DNA from: Chloroflexota bacterium
GTDB lineage: Bacteria > Chloroflexota > Anaerolineae > Anaerolineales > Villigracilaceae
Length of the DNA stretch: 43,287 bases
Direction: 5' to 3'
Assembly (NCBI GenBank): GCA_016191955.1
Contig: JACPVC010000100.1
Coordinates: 1 to 43,287, forward strand
Below are positions 8,477 to 17,176 of this stretch, one piece after another (within the stretch, counting starts at the first letter, position 1; the number at the start of each line of letters is the position of its first letter). The translations under genes were made by a program, and so were the position numbers. Below the pieces are notes generated by a model. The model was not told the DNA's origin. It made no database searches and saw nothing but the letters and a program-made list of their open reading frames with translations.

Positions 8477-8638
8477 TCTTCCTCGAGGTTATCCGTTGCT
8501 GAGATTTTTATTTCGCACACTACTGGAATATACGGCTGCTATCCCTCGTAGTTTCGTGATTTGGTTTATATGGCAGGGATGATAAATTTCAAGTCCGGTC
8601 ATCCTCTTTCAGGTCTAATTTATCGAAATTAAATAAAA

Positions 8639-8666
8639 TGTCCGCTGTTCAAAAAAGCAGCGGACA
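8639..8666 (-). terminator. Probable terminator of the YjbQ-aldo/keto reductase operon
   Basis: Stem TGTCCGCTG / CAGCGGACA with a 10-base loop. Read on the minus strand it is followed by ATTTTATTTAATTT, a T-rich tail, so it would end transcripts arriving from 10192-8914. It lies beyond the inserted element at 8761-8913. Confidence 0.6.
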
Positions 8667-8760
8667 TAATAATAAATAGTGTGGTTTGTTTTCTCATCAA
8701 TAACGATCATTAACCAGCGATGGTTTTATTTTTTAACCTCATAGGTTCCTCTTTTATTTA

Positions 8761-8913
8761 CTCACCTTACGCAATTTTCACTTTCTTGCGCCCCTCGCCC
8801 TTCGACTGCGCTCCTCGACGTTCACTCGTCGCTCCGCTCAGGGCGGCTGCCGCGCTGAGCGGAGAGCGGGTATTCGTCCCGCTCGTAGTCGAAGCGCAGG
8901 TGCGTAAGGTGAG
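8761..8913. mobile_element. Family-2 miniature element (153 bp) with 7-bp target duplication
   Basis: The ends are a perfect 13-bp inverted repeat: CTCACCTTACGCA at 8761-8773 and TGCGTAAGGTGAG at 8901-8913. Immediately outside on both sides stands TTATTTA (8754-8760 and 8914-8920), a 7-bp direct repeat as left by transposition. Inside are nested inverted repeats (CTTCGACTGCG / CGTAGTCGAAG and CGCTCAG / CTGAGCG). It encodes nothing. The right edge abuts the stop codon of the aldo/keto reductase gene. The core is a close relative of the element at 30358, and the ends are identical to those at 35751. Confidence 0.8.
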
Positions 8914-9768
8914 TTATTTAAATAAAGCTTCGAATTGCGATCCACTTTCGATCAAGGCTTCCTGCTCCTGGGTGCTTTGGGGTGTGAAGTTTTCACAAGC
9001 CCTGATGACCATAGGCAGAATGGTTATGTCTCCGGCGGTGCAAACTCCGGTTACATCATAAGAAAGCACAAAATTTACGCCGCGCTGGATCTCGTCCATT
9101 TTGTCAAAGGGTTCATACCAGGTTGTGGACGTTTTGGGTTTCTCGCCCCAGGGTCCTTTTGTGATGGATTTGATGATCATCGTTCCCACATCTTTCGCCC
9201 TGCAGACCGAGATCAATTCTTCCGCCGCTCTTCGAAATTCGGGGTTTGCCATCTGAATAAAATTTATGGGGAATAAAACCGAATCGAAATCAAAACGGCG
9301 CAGGGCTTCGAGATATATCTTGGGCGCATCCACACCGTGACCGGTAATACCGATGTATTTCGTCAGCCCTTGTTCACGAGCTCCCTGCATGGCTTCCATA
9401 GCCCCACCTTTGGCGAAAATTGCATCCAGTTCGTCCATGGTCGTAATGGCATGACATTGATACAGATCGAACGAGTCAGTTTGCAGGCGCTTGAGTGATT
9501 CTTGCATTTCACGCAGAGCACCTTCTTTCGTGCGTTCCATAGTTTTGCAGCCAAGGAAGAAGCGTTTGCGCTCGGTATTCATCCATGGACCAATTCGTAG
9601 TTCCGCCTGCCCGTAGGATGGCGCGACATCAATGTGATTAATGCCCGCTTCGATGACCGTTTCCATTACGTGGTCAGCGTCTTTTTGCTCGATATCCCAG
9701 AATGCTGCCGCTCCGAAGATGGCGACGGTGCTTTGGTGCCCGGTGCGCCCGAATCGTCTTTTTTCCAT
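8914..9768 (-). CDS. Aldo/keto reductase
   Basis: A 284-residue NAD(P)H-dependent oxidoreductase of the TIM-barrel aldo/keto reductase family. Recognisable features are the N-terminal GRTGHQSTVAIFGAAAF, the catalytic Tyr in DVAPSYGQAE, Lys in FLGCKTME, and His in LYQCHAIT. The substrate is unknown. ATG at 9768 is preceded by AGGAGA and starts 4 bp after the stop of the YjbQ gene, so the two form an operon. Its stop codon (8914-8916) lies inside the target duplication of the element at 8761-8913, which inserted directly after it. Confidence 0.9.
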   Translation of the reverse strand: MEKRRFGRTGHQSTVAIFGAAAFWDIEQKDADHVMETVIEAGINHIDVAPSYGQAELRIGPWMNTERKRFFLGCKTMERTKEGALREMQESLKRLQTDSFDLYQCHAITTMDELDAIFAKGGAMEAMQGAREQGLTKYIGITGHGVDAPKIYLEALRRFDFDSVLFPINFIQMANPEFRRAAEELISVCRAKDVGTMIIKSITKGPWGEKPKTSTTWYEPFDKMDEIQRGVNFVLSYDVTGVCTAGDITILPMVIRACENFTPQSTQEQEALIESGSQFEALFK

Positions 9769-9772
9769 GTGA

Positions 9773-10192
9773 TCAATCTCCTATGATCTTGACCAGAACG
9801 CGCTTCCTTCTTCTGCCATCGAACTCACCGTAAAAGATCTGCTCCCACGTCCCAAAATCGAGCTGACCGTTCGTGACTGCCACGACCACTTCACGCCCCA
9901 TCACCTGGCGTTTCATGTGCGCGTCGGCGTTATCTTCACCGGTGTCGTTATGACGATACCCGTTGACCGGCTCGTGAGGCGCGAGTCGTTCCAGCCATTT
10001 TTCATAGTCATGATGCAAGCCGCTTTCATCGTCGTTGATGAAGACGGAGGATGTGATGTGCATGGAATTCACCAGAAGAAGCCCTTCTACAATGCCGCTC
10101 TCGTGCAGGGCTTCCTCCACCTGGTGGGTGATGTTGACAAATCCGCGGCGGGACGGGATGTTGAACCAAAGTTCTTTTCGGTAGGATTTCAT
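9773..10192 (-). CDS. yjbQ: YjbQ/UPF0047 family protein
   Basis: A 139-residue single-domain protein of the YjbQ (UPF0047) family. The conserved histidine-rich segments [15 protein letters not shown] and [19 protein letters not shown], and the terminal [23 protein letters not shown], are diagnostic. Some members have weak thiamine-phosphate synthase activity, but the physiological role is not settled. The start at 10192 is the ATG of [10 protein letters not shown], the usual N-terminus. First gene of a two-gene operon with the aldo/keto reductase. Confidence 0.9.
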   Translation of the reverse strand: MKSYRKELWFNIPSRRGFVNITHQVEEALHESGIVEGLLLVNSMHITSSVFINDDESGLHHDYEKWLERLAPHEPVNGYRHNDTGEDNADAHMKRQVMGREVVVAVTNGQLDFGTWEQIFYGEFDGRRRKRVLVKIIGD

Positions 10193-10296
10193 GAGGCTTC
10201 TCTTGAGGTTGAATTCATTGCTACAAAGATTTTACATGACTCTTGGAAATTGAGATAGGAACCCCTCGTGATAGAATTTCCCGCTCGGAGGTAATA

Positions 10297-10956
10297 ATGG
10301 CAAAGAAAAAATACTCGATCGATTGGGAAGATGACCTCCCCGTTTCATTTGAGGTGAACGGGGTGCAATATGAAACACTTGAGGATGTGCCAGATGAAGG
10401 GGATCGGCGTAAACTGGAAGCGATGCTGGATTCTTCGTTTGATGCAGACTTTAATGATGCTGAGTTTGAGCAGTTACAAAAAGAGACCCAACAGATCAAC
10501 GGTGTGACTGCCGAAAAGATCATTGTGTGGGTCTTTACCGGTGTAGCGGCATTGATGCTGATGATCGCCGGGATTTCAACCGTAACCACCCTGCAAAAAC
10601 TTGGACGTGAAGAAAGCGTGCCCGGCATCGTTGTGGAAGTGGTGGAGAGGAAGTACGTGGATGCTGAGACGGATAACGTCAGCTATTATTACTACCCGGT
10701 GGTGGATTTCAAGCCGAAGGATGGAAAACGCCGCACGATCCAATTGAACGAAGGCAGCAACCCGCCGTCTCAAGAAGTGGGGGACGAGGTCACGATCCTC
10801 TATGAGCCGGAGCATCCATCGGATGCACGCATCAAATCCTTTGGCAGTTCTGCGCTGATGTGGATCTTGCCCAGCATCACCGGAATTGTGGGATTTGGAT
10901 TTTTAGGCGCAGTGCTGGTTGTACAGAAATATTTGTTTTCACCAACAAGCGCATAG
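10297..10956 (+). CDS. DUF3592-like membrane protein
   Basis: A 219-residue protein with a polar acidic N-terminus (MAKKKYSIDWEDDLP), one membrane segment (VWVFTGVAALMLMIAGIST), an extracytoplasmic domain containing YYYYPVVDF and VTILYEPEHPSDARI, and a second C-terminal membrane segment. The YYYPVV...Y-P arrangement between two helices resembles DUF3592, whose function is unknown. The track starts at 10243, but ATG 10297 is directly preceded by CGGAGGT and is preferred. It stands alone and shares a bidirectional terminator with the nuclease gene facing it. Confidence 0.75.
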   Translation: MAKKKYSIDWEDDLPVSFEVNGVQYETLEDVPDEGDRRKLEAMLDSSFDADFNDAEFEQLQKETQQINGVTAEKIIVWVFTGVAALMLMIAGISTVTTLQKLGREESVPGIVVEVVERKYVDAETDNVSYYYYPVVDFKPKDGKRRTIQLNEGSNPPSQEVGDEVTILYEPEHPSDARIKSFGSSALMWILPSITGIVGFGFLGAVLVVQKYLFSPTSA

Positions 10957-10978
10957 CACGAAATACTATCTCGCGCTA
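10952..10978. repeat. Degenerate short palindrome overlapping a stop codon
   Basis: TAGCACGAAATA pairs imperfectly with TATCTCGCGCTA (10 of 12) around a tiny loop. The right half matches the right half of the perfect palindrome at 15793-15818, so both look like copies of one REP-like unit placed at gene 3' ends. Confidence 0.5.
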
Positions 10979-10992
10979 CAGATCGGAAGAAT

Positions 10993-11026
10993 AAAAAGAG
11001 GTCCGCTAAACAGCGGACCTCTTTTT
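10993..11026. terminator. Bidirectional rho-independent terminator
   Basis: Stem AGAGGTCCGCT / AGCGGACCTCT with loop AAAC, flanked by AAAAA on the left and TTTTT on the right, so it can act on both strands. It separates the convergent DUF3592-like gene (+) and the extracellular nuclease gene (-). Confidence 0.92.
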
Positions 11027-11038
11027 GCTTTGAGTGTC

Positions 11039-14000
11039 TTACTTGTTGTGTGGAACTGTGACGTACACGGCGGTAGTCGTCGTGGCACCGCAGGAATTGG
11101 TGGCTTGATAGACGATGGTGTAGACCCTATCTGTACCGTTGCCAGCACGTTCGGCACGCAGTTGGAAGGTATCGTTATCCACAATGACGATGTCGTTGAT
11201 GGTACTGCCGTCGCCGGTGGAGTCATCTGCTTCGTTGGAGGTGACGGAGAGCAGGTCAATGGAGGTCGTGTCACTGGATGCAGTCAGGAAGGCATCCACG
11301 TCCACGTACTTGTGGTTGACCGGGAACAGTTCACTGGTTGAGAGGCTCACATCCAAAGAAGGCGGCAGGCACAAGCCGACGAGCACCGAGTCATGGTCTG
11401 AGACACGGAATTCGTCCGGCGCATACAAGCTGATGATCTGCCCGGGGCTCTTGAAGTTGGTGTTGTAATCGAGCACCGATGGTTCATCTGAGTTGATGTG
11501 GTAATCTGCAACGTCGGTCACCTGTGAGGTCATGGACGCTGTGGCGAGGGCATGATCGAGGTAGCCCCATTGACCATCGAAAACGTAGGAGTAGGCGTCT
11601 GGTCCGATGAAGGTCTTGATGAGGTGGGTGAAACCGCCGTTTTCCAACGCGATGATCGGGTCTTCCATGGCGTAGGAGTTGTAATCGCCCACGAGCAGAA
11701 TATCCAGGTCGCCGGTGCCGGTCGGGTCGGTGGCGTACCATGCCAACAATTCGTTGACGGCATTCAAGCGTACCTGATTGCAGTTGCCCTGACCATCGCC
11801 GGCATCGGGAGCGTTACAAGCGGAGCCTTTGCTCTTGAGATGGTTGACATTGACGATGAAGACCTCGCCGTTTGCATTCTGTTCGAAGGCTTGCAGGAGT
11901 GATGCGCGGTTGCGGTCGCCGCTATCTCCGCCGGTGAGGAAGGCTGCTGTGTTCAGGGCGGCAGTTGTGCCGACAGGAGTCACAGAAACAGGTTTGTAGA
12001 TCAAGCCAACCTTGATTGCATCGGTGCCGAGCGCGTTGATTTGCCCGGTGGCAGAGTCGACGTCAATGTAGGCAAAGGTTCCCGGCGCTGTGGCAAGATT
12101 GAGTTCGTCCACGAGGCGCGCGATAGCGCTATCCGCACCATAGCCATCGTTCTCGATCTCGTTGACTCCGATCACATCGGGATTCATTGCCAAAATTGCG
12201 GCAACGGTCTTGGGAATCTGGCGCTCGAATTCAGACGCGGTATCTGCTCCGCGACAATCAGTTGCGCCTCCGCCGAAGCCAAGTGTGCAGTTATCAACGG
12301 TATCGGGGATTCCATCAAAGGTGTTGAAGAAGTTGAGCAGGTTCATGCCAACAATTTTGAGCGTGCCGCCCACTTCGGGGGCGCTGGTGGGACGGGGATT
12401 GGTCGGCTCGAAGTTGACATAGCCATTCATGGCATTCACCGGACGGACGCGATAGGCGTTCGGGCTGGCTGTGGAACTGCCGCCAAAGGTGTAATTCAAA
12501 ACGCCGATGATGCCGGTGGCGGTATCGCCGCCGCGCAGGGTATTGCTGGCGCTGAGAGGAAGCCCGCCGCGGGCAAAGACGATCGGGTCGGGGTTCTGGG
12601 CGTTGGTGGCGTCATCCAGCAAGATTTGATTCAGGTTGTTCGCGGCTTGCAGGTCATTTGCATCATCGCCAGGGGCAACGACATTGGTTGGCTGTTGCAA
12701 ACGTCCGTTGGCAGAGAGCAGCACTTCATCGAAGCGACCAAGCTGGAAGTGCTCGGTCACGTACATGGTCTGCGGCAGGCGTACGAGCATGCCTTCGTAT
12801 TGTTCGAGGAAGTCCGCGGAGACAACCGGGAAAGTCACATCGGTTGGGGAGACTGTGCCAGTTCCGCATTTGACGATGGATGTCGCCGAGATTTGGGATT
12901 GCCCCTGGAATTCAGCGGCGGTTCCGGTCACGCGGACAAGGTCGCCGAGGTTGACGCTATTGTTGCTGCCGTTGAAGACGAAGATGCCGTCGGATGTGGC
13001 AGGGTCCCCGTCGCCGGTCGGGTCCTGAATGAAGAAGCCGCGTAGATTCGGTGATGCGCCTTCAAAGTCGCCGACCACTACGCCTTGGGTGGTCTGTGTA
13101 CCGGTCAGTGCCACAGTCGCGCCGCTGCCTTGAATGGCAGGGATCGTGGTGTACGGTTGGGTGCAGACATCAAAGGTGGTGAAACCGATCTCGAATTCAA
13201 CGGTCATCACATCGGGCGGATCGTTCGAGTCCTGATCTGTGACATTGGCAGGAATGACGGCGAAGGTACAAGATTCACCGCCGACAAAGTCGCTGGTTGG
13301 GTTGATGGTGAATGTAGTGGGTCCACCACTCACTGAACCGGCGTGTGCGCCACTGACTGAGCAGGTAATATCAAACCAGGAGCCAGCCACATCGACCGGT
13401 TCATTGAAGGTCACCGACATGTTGGCGTTGAGCGGAATATCCGCTGCGCCATCCGTGGGGTAGCTGCTGGTGACGCTAGGGGCGGTATCGGGCGCGGAGC
13501 AATTGGCAGTGTGAGAGCCGAGACCGCCAAAGGTATTCTGTGCGAAGCCTTCCCATTCTGTGGAAGGATCGAATGCATCCGCGCCATTCGTATCCCCTGC
13601 ACAGACTGTGTCTTTACGGCGTAGGGTGTTATCTGCGGTGCTGGTGAGGCTGGAGCCCCATTCAGAGCCGGGGTCGGTACCAATCACACCGATAACGTCA
13701 ATGACGGTTGTGCCTTTGCGCAAGACGACCGCATCATCGCCGTTATACCAACTTGCGCTGCTGGTCTGGTCTGCCTGGGCGAGGATGGCTAAATCGGCAG
13801 AAGCGTGTGCCAGAACAAAAACGTCTCCGTTTGCAACTGTGCCAGTAAGATTGACTGTTGTGCCGGCTGAACTGGAGCCGTTGAAGTACATTTGGACGTT
13901 GTATCCGCCGGTACCCAGGTTGATGGCGGCGCCAGTCCCATTGTAGATTTCGAGCGCTTTGTGATTGCTCGAGCCTTCGATGTACTCAGAAAAAAACAGC

Positions 14001-14101
14001 TCTGTCGGCGTTGCAGCGCTGACGAACTGTTGGGGCATGATGGCAAATGCGAGTGCCAAAATGAGGAAAAGGGTAAAAACTTTGTTCAGGGGTTGAGCCA
14101 T
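11039..14101 (-). CDS. Secreted multidomain nuclease, ExeM/NucH type
   Basis: A 1020-residue exported protein. Residues 1-29 are a signal peptide ending VSA-ATP. Next comes a lamin-tail-like domain (ELFFSEYIEGSSNHKALEIYN to about 170), a bacterial Ig-like domain (about 205-310), an OB-like region (about 325-430), and an endonuclease/exonuclease/phosphatase domain (about 583-925) with VIGVNEIEND, LLVGDYNSY, LDHAL and the terminal RVSDHDSVLV catalytic motif. A final Ig-like domain ends the protein (VTVPHNK). This layout is that of extracellular DNases such as ExeM/NucH, so it probably degrades environmental DNA. ATG at 14101 has AAGGAGA upstream. No sorting or membrane anchor is seen at the C-terminus. 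Confidence 0.88.
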   Translation of the reverse strand: MAQPLNKVFTLFLILALAFAIMPQQFVSAATPTELFFSEYIEGSSNHKALEIYNGTGAAINLGTGGYNVQMYFNGSSSAGTTVNLTGTVANGDVFVLAHASADLAILAQADQTSSASWYNGDDAVVLRKGTTVIDVIGVIGTDPGSEWGSSLTSTADNTLRRKDTVCAGDTNGADAFDPSTEWEGFAQNTFGGLGSHTANCSAPDTAPSVTSSYPTDGAADIPLNANMSVTFNEPVDVAGSWFDITCSVSGAHAGSVSGGPTTFTINPTSDFVGGESCTFAVIPANVTDQDSNDPPDVMTVEFEIGFTTFDVCTQPYTTIPAIQGSGATVALTGTQTTQGVVVGDFEGASPNLRGFFIQDPTGDGDPATSDGIFVFNGSNNSVNLGDLVRVTGTAAEFQGQSQISATSIVKCGTGTVSPTDVTFPVVSADFLEQYEGMLVRLPQTMYVTEHFQLGRFDEVLLSANGRLQQPTNVVAPGDDANDLQAANNLNQILLDDATNAQNPDPIVFARGGLPLSASNTLRGGDTATGIIGVLNYTFGGSSTASPNAYRVRPVNAMNGYVNFEPTNPRPTSAPEVGGTLKIVGMNLLNFFNTFDGIPDTVDNCTLGFGGGATDCRGADTASEFERQIPKTVAAILAMNPDVIGVNEIENDGYGADSAIARLVDELNLATAPGTFAYIDVDSATGQINALGTDAIKVGLIYKPVSVTPVGTTAALNTAAFLTGGDSGDRNRASLLQAFEQNANGEVFIVNVNHLKSKGSACNAPDAGDGQGNCNQVRLNAVNELLAWYATDPTGTGDLDILLVGDYNSYAMEDPIIALENGGFTHLIKTFIGPDAYSYVFDGQWGYLDHALATASMTSQVTDVADYHINSDEPSVLDYNTNFKSPGQIISLYAPDEFRVSDHDSVLVGLCLPPSLDVSLSTSELFPVNHKYVDVDAFLTASSDTTSIDLLSVTSNEADDSTGDGSTINDIVIVDNDTFQLRAERAGNGTDRVYTIVYQATNSCGATTTTAVYVTVPHNK

Positions 14102-14158
14102 TGCGTGTCTCCTTGATGAAGTAGGTCTTGCTTTGGAACTTGACTGAACGACTTTTGT

Positions 14159-14187
14159 ATTTTAGGTGACTCATTGCAAAAATGCAA
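14159..14187 (-). promoter_or_regulatory. Candidate promoter of the nuclease gene
   Basis: On the minus strand TTGCAT and TAAAAT are separated by exactly 17 bases, about 60 bp before the start codon at 14101. The -35 match is moderate (TTG plus position only), so this is a candidate. Confidence 0.4.
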
Positions 14188-14293
14188 GGCGCAAAAGAAA
14201 CTGAGGCAAGATTTTTAAGAATGACTTTTCCTTAAAATCTGTCCGATGCGTTCAAGGCGGCGAGAGCAATTTTAGAATGACCCTTCCTTATAT

Positions 14294-14542
14294 TCATTCC
14301 GTTTTTTCGACCACCACATTGGCTTCAGTCAACAAGGCAGCAATGGCTCCAAGCGCGGCTAGTTGCGGAGCAAGCAGCACGCCGACCACACCAATCGTGA
14401 CGGGAATTTCCATCAAGGTCTTGCCGTCCTTATCCTTGATGATGACCCTGCGAATGTTGCCTTCATGCAGGAGTTCTTTGATCTTGGAGACGATCTTCTC
14501 GCCATCCACGCGGAATTCTTCAGTATGTGTCTTTTCGTTCAT
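14294..14542 (-). CDS. DUF4342-like small protein
   Basis: An 82-residue protein: a charged N-terminal half (VDGEKIVSKIKELLHEGNIRRVIIKDKDGKTLMEIP) followed by a hydrophobic half (VTIGVVGVLLAPQLAALGAIAALL) that could lie in or on the membrane. This pattern matches DUF4342, of unknown function. The track start at 14584 is upstream; ATG 14542 is preferred because AAAGGAT lies 5-6 bases before it and the conserved region starts there. It is the third gene of an operon, 11 bp after the PNPOx-like gene. Confidence 0.72.
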   Translation of the reverse strand: MNEKTHTEEFRVDGEKIVSKIKELLHEGNIRRVIIKDKDGKTLMEIPVTIGVVGVLLAPQLAALGAIAALLTEANVVVEKTE

Positions 14543-14553
14543 GTCATATCCTT

Positions 14554-15144
14554 TCAGGAGTTGTTCCTGTAATACTCGAACCATTTTTCATCGAGCGGCT
14601 GCCATTCGTCGCTTTGGTCGGCGCGTTCCTCCCAGTTTTCCTTGCCGCTCCATTCTTCGATCTTGATGGCATACACCGATGTGGCTCGCAGTTCCTTGTC
14701 GGTGATCTCGCGGTACTCCTGCCTAACTTTCATTTCAGGGAAATACTTGCCGATCAGCCCATACAGCAATCTACGCACTTCATCGGGATCGGTTACAACT
14801 CTCGCAGCCCCAAAAGCGACCACGCTACGATACTGGAGCGAGAATTCCAACGCGACATTGGATGGCAGCATCTGCCCAAGCACGCTCGCCTCAAAACTGA
14901 CCTTTGAGCTGTATTCCACATTCGAGCGGATTCTCCCCGCAAGATTGGAGTGGAAGACGATCTGATGCCTTGCTTCGTCGTACCAGAAGGTGCTGGTGTT
15001 GATGAACGGCTGTCCATTCACCGAGGTGGCAACGTGACCGACCTTGGCGGTCTTCAAGAATTCGCGAATCCAGGCGTCGTCTTTTGTGAGGTGGGGTCTG
15101 CGCTGATAGGCAGTAGGGTTCTGACCGATATATTCTCTTGGCAT
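14554..15144 (-). CDS. Pyridoxamine 5'-phosphate oxidase family flavoprotein
   Basis: A 196-residue split-barrel flavin-binding protein. The N-terminal IREFLKTAKVGHVATSVNGQPFINTSTFWYDE and the following IVFHSNLAGRIRSNVE are typical of the PNPOx-like/NimA group that binds FMN or F420-type cofactors. Such proteins act on varied small molecules, so true PNP oxidase activity should not be assumed. ATG at 15144, with AAGGA upstream, starts 9 bp after the preceding membrane-protein gene, and the next gene follows after 11 bp, so the three are one operon. Confidence 0.82.
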   Translation of the reverse strand: MPREYIGQNPTAYQRRPHLTKDDAWIREFLKTAKVGHVATSVNGQPFINTSTFWYDEARHQIVFHSNLAGRIRSNVEYSSKVSFEASVLGQMLPSNVALEFSLQYRSVVAFGAARVVTDPDEVRRLLYGLIGKYFPEMKVRQEYREITDKELRATSVYAIKIEEWSGKENWEERADQSDEWQPLDEKWFEYYRNNS

Positions 15145-15153
15145 GATTTATCC

Positions 15154-15732
15154 TTATTGATTATCGACGAGCAAATAGTGATACCACGTCCATTGGGCGA
15201 TGTAACCCAGGACGATGCTGACGATGACGGCGACCCACGTCACCCAGTTGGTGATGCCGACGAATGCCAGCAGGAAATAAATCCCCGCGCCTGTGGTGAG
15301 GGCGCTGAGCAGGGCAACTTCGACTGCCATCAGGTTGGCGATGCTGTAGGGTTTGTTGGTGGGCGGGATTTGTTTCGCCCGCCATTTGAAAGCCGGGGCT
15401 AACTCTGGGGTGCGCTTGATGTAATATTCTTTGATTTGGTCCATGGCTTCAACGGCTTCGTGCCATGAGGCGCGCAGACGGGCAAGCTGGGCGATGGTGA
15501 GTGCGCCCATGAAGGTCAGGATCGTGAACAGGAAGAAGAATGCCAGCGAGATCGTCGTCTGTTCCGGCTCGAAACGTGTGCCCAGGATGGCTGCCACGAA
15601 CGAGCCAACTGAGACGAAATAAAAGGATGCTACCCGCGAGCGGTCTTCGTTGGCTTGAAAGACACTCTGGGCGATGTATTCATATTCGCTGTTCAAAATA
15701 TTATCGGTGTTGAGGGTGGGTTTACGGGGCAT
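15154..15732 (-). CDS. Four-helix integral membrane protein of unknown function
   Basis: A 192-residue protein with about four membrane helices: FYFVSVGSFVAAILG (about 37-52), a Phe-rich helix FFFLFTILTFMGAL, and two in the last third (ALLSALTTGAGIYFLLAFVG and VTWVAVIVSIVLGYIAQW). A charged loop of about 45 residues separates the pairs. I do not recognise the family. ATG at 15732 is preceded by a perfect AAGGAGG. First gene of an operon with a split-barrel flavoprotein and a DUF4342-like protein. Confidence 0.8.
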   Translation of the reverse strand: MPRKPTLNTDNILNSEYEYIAQSVFQANEDRSRVASFYFVSVGSFVAAILGTRFEPEQTTISLAFFFLFTILTFMGALTIAQLARLRASWHEAVEAMDQIKEYYIKRTPELAPAFKWRAKQIPPTNKPYSIANLMAVEVALLSALTTGAGIYFLLAFVGITNWVTWVAVIVSIVLGYIAQWTWYHYLLVDNQ

Positions 15733-15792
15733 CTTGCCTCCTTGGGGAAAGTGCTTCCATTATGACATGACTTTGCATTTGGCGCAAAAAAA

Positions 15793-15818
15793 GTAGCGCG
15801 AGGTATATCTCGCGCTAC
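15793..15818. repeat. Perfect 10-bp-arm palindrome near the M29 gene 3' end
   Basis: GTAGCGCGAG and CTCGCGCTAC flank the loop GTATAT. An A-run lies to the left (a T-run on the minus strand), so it can terminate the aminopeptidase gene read on the minus strand. A degenerate copy lies at 10952-10978. Confidence 0.7.
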
Positions 15819-15842
15819 GGAGTGATTTATCAGCAGGGTTTG

Positions 15843-17105
15843 CTACAGTTGTATCGCCCATTCACCCTGACGCATCACCGGCTCGCGTTTGCCGTCTTTG
15901 GTGATGCCGTCGATGTCCATTTTCGGAGAGCCGATCATGAAGTCGACGTGGTTGAGGCTGACGTTACCTCCAGCGGCGATAAACTCGTCGTCGTTCAACT
16001 CAGTTCCTCCGGCGAGGGTGAAGCGGTAAGCGCGTCCAATCGCAATATGACAGGAAGCGTTCTCGTCGAAGAGCGTGTTGTAGAAAAGATGTCCGCGTCT
16101 GCCGATGGGGGAGGAGGCGGGGACGAGCGCCACTTCGCCGAGGCGGTGTGAGCCTTCGTCGGTGTCCACCAGTTTTTGGAGGGCGGCTTCACCTTTTTGG
16201 GCAGTGACCTTTGTGATTCGTCCATTCTCAAAGTGGACTTGGAAATCTTCGATCAATGTGCCGCCATAGCTGAGCGGGAACGTGGCAGAGATCACGCCAT
16301 CTGCGCGGTTACGGTCTGGCAGGGTGAAGACTTCTTCGGTGGGCATGTTGGCGGTGAATGCCACGCCGTTCTGCGCCATCGATTGCGCGCTGATCCAGAG
16401 ATGCCCGCTGGGTAAGCCGAGGGTGAAGTCGGTGCCGGGGGCTTTGTAATGCAGGGCGGTGTATTGCTTGGCTTGCAGATATAACGCGCGTTCACGCAGG
16501 GAGGCGATGTGTTTATTCCATGCCGCGATGGGGTCGGGCTGGTCGATGCGGGTGGTCTCGAAGATGGCTTGCCAGAGTTTTTCCTGTGCTTTGTTTACTG
16601 GCAGGTCGGGGAATATCTTGTGCGCCCAGGCTTCACCGGCGGCGGCGACGACGCACCAGTTGATGGCGTTGGTGGTCACCTTCTCGCTGATGGGACTCCA
16701 GTTTTCAAGATGTGCTCGTTGCATTTGCCCGACGACATCTGAGTCCAGCCCGCCTAGTAGGTCAGGGTTGGAGCCGCCGATGGAGAGCAGGGCATCGCCA
16801 TTGCTGACCATATCCAAAACGCCCTGAATCTGCCATTTGGGATATTCTCCAAATGAGCCTTTGGAAGCATGTTGCGCGCGGATGCGCAGCATTTCCTCGT
16901 CGGCAAAGATGGCGTCGACGTATTTTGCGCCTGCGCTGTAGGCAGCCTTTGCGATTTCACGGACCAAGGGAGCAAATTGGTGCGGCACCCCGCGAGTCCC
17001 CGCTGCTGTGATAATCAAGCGCTGCTCAGCGCGGATATTAAGACCTACTTTGACGATGGCTTCGGCGTATTTCGCCAGCATTTCCTGATGTGTGATTCCG
17101 GTCAT
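15843..17105 (-). CDS. M29 family aminopeptidase
   Basis: A 420-residue metallo-aminopeptidase of the thermophilic AmpS/AmpT/PepS group. Expected metal ligands are in recognisable blocks: Glu in ANMPTEEVFTLPD, Glu in SHRLGEVALVP, His in ENASCHIAIGRAY, and His/Asp in VSLNHVDFMIG. It removes N-terminal residues from peptides in the cytoplasm. ATG at 17105 has GAGG upstream. It is transcribed alone, with a candidate -10 (TATACT) about 30 bp upstream and a palindrome that may serve as terminator after its stop. Confidence 0.92.
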   Translation of the reverse strand: MTGITHQEMLAKYAEAIVKVGLNIRAEQRLIITAAGTRGVPHQFAPLVREIAKAAYSAGAKYVDAIFADEEMLRIRAQHASKGSFGEYPKWQIQGVLDMVSNGDALLSIGGSNPDLLGGLDSDVVGQMQRAHLENWSPISEKVTTNAINWCVVAAAGEAWAHKIFPDLPVNKAQEKLWQAIFETTRIDQPDPIAAWNKHIASLRERALYLQAKQYTALHYKAPGTDFTLGLPSGHLWISAQSMAQNGVAFTANMPTEEVFTLPDRNRADGVISATFPLSYGGTLIEDFQVHFENGRITKVTAQKGEAALQKLVDTDEGSHRLGEVALVPASSPIGRRGHLFYNTLFDENASCHIAIGRAYRFTLAGGTELNDDEFIAAGGNVSLNHVDFMIGSPKMDIDGITKDGKREPVMRQGEWAIQL

Positions 17106-17132
17106 AATGCCTCGATATATGAGAGTGCCCCA

Positions 17133-17138
17133 AGTATA
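17133..17138 (-). promoter_or_regulatory. Candidate -10 element for the M29 gene
   Basis: TATACT on the minus strand in the context CCCCGTGCTATACTTGGG, 28 bp before the start codon. No convincing -35 is seen at 16-18 bp. A similar string (CCCCGTGCTACATTT) stands upstream of the DJ-1/PfpI gene near 5806-5820. Confidence 0.4.
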
Positions 17139-17176
17139 GCACGGGGATGCACACTTTTGCCCTGGTTGTGTCCGTT

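Noticed and set aside
8720-9061. 113-codon plus-strand ORF over the aldo/keto reductase end
   Set aside because: It crosses the inserted element and is antisense to a well-supported gene.
12041-13045. 334-codon plus-strand ORF
   Set aside because: It is antisense to the ExeM/NucH-type nuclease gene, which has clear domains. The reading frame is a by-product of GC-rich codon use and shows no recognisable protein.
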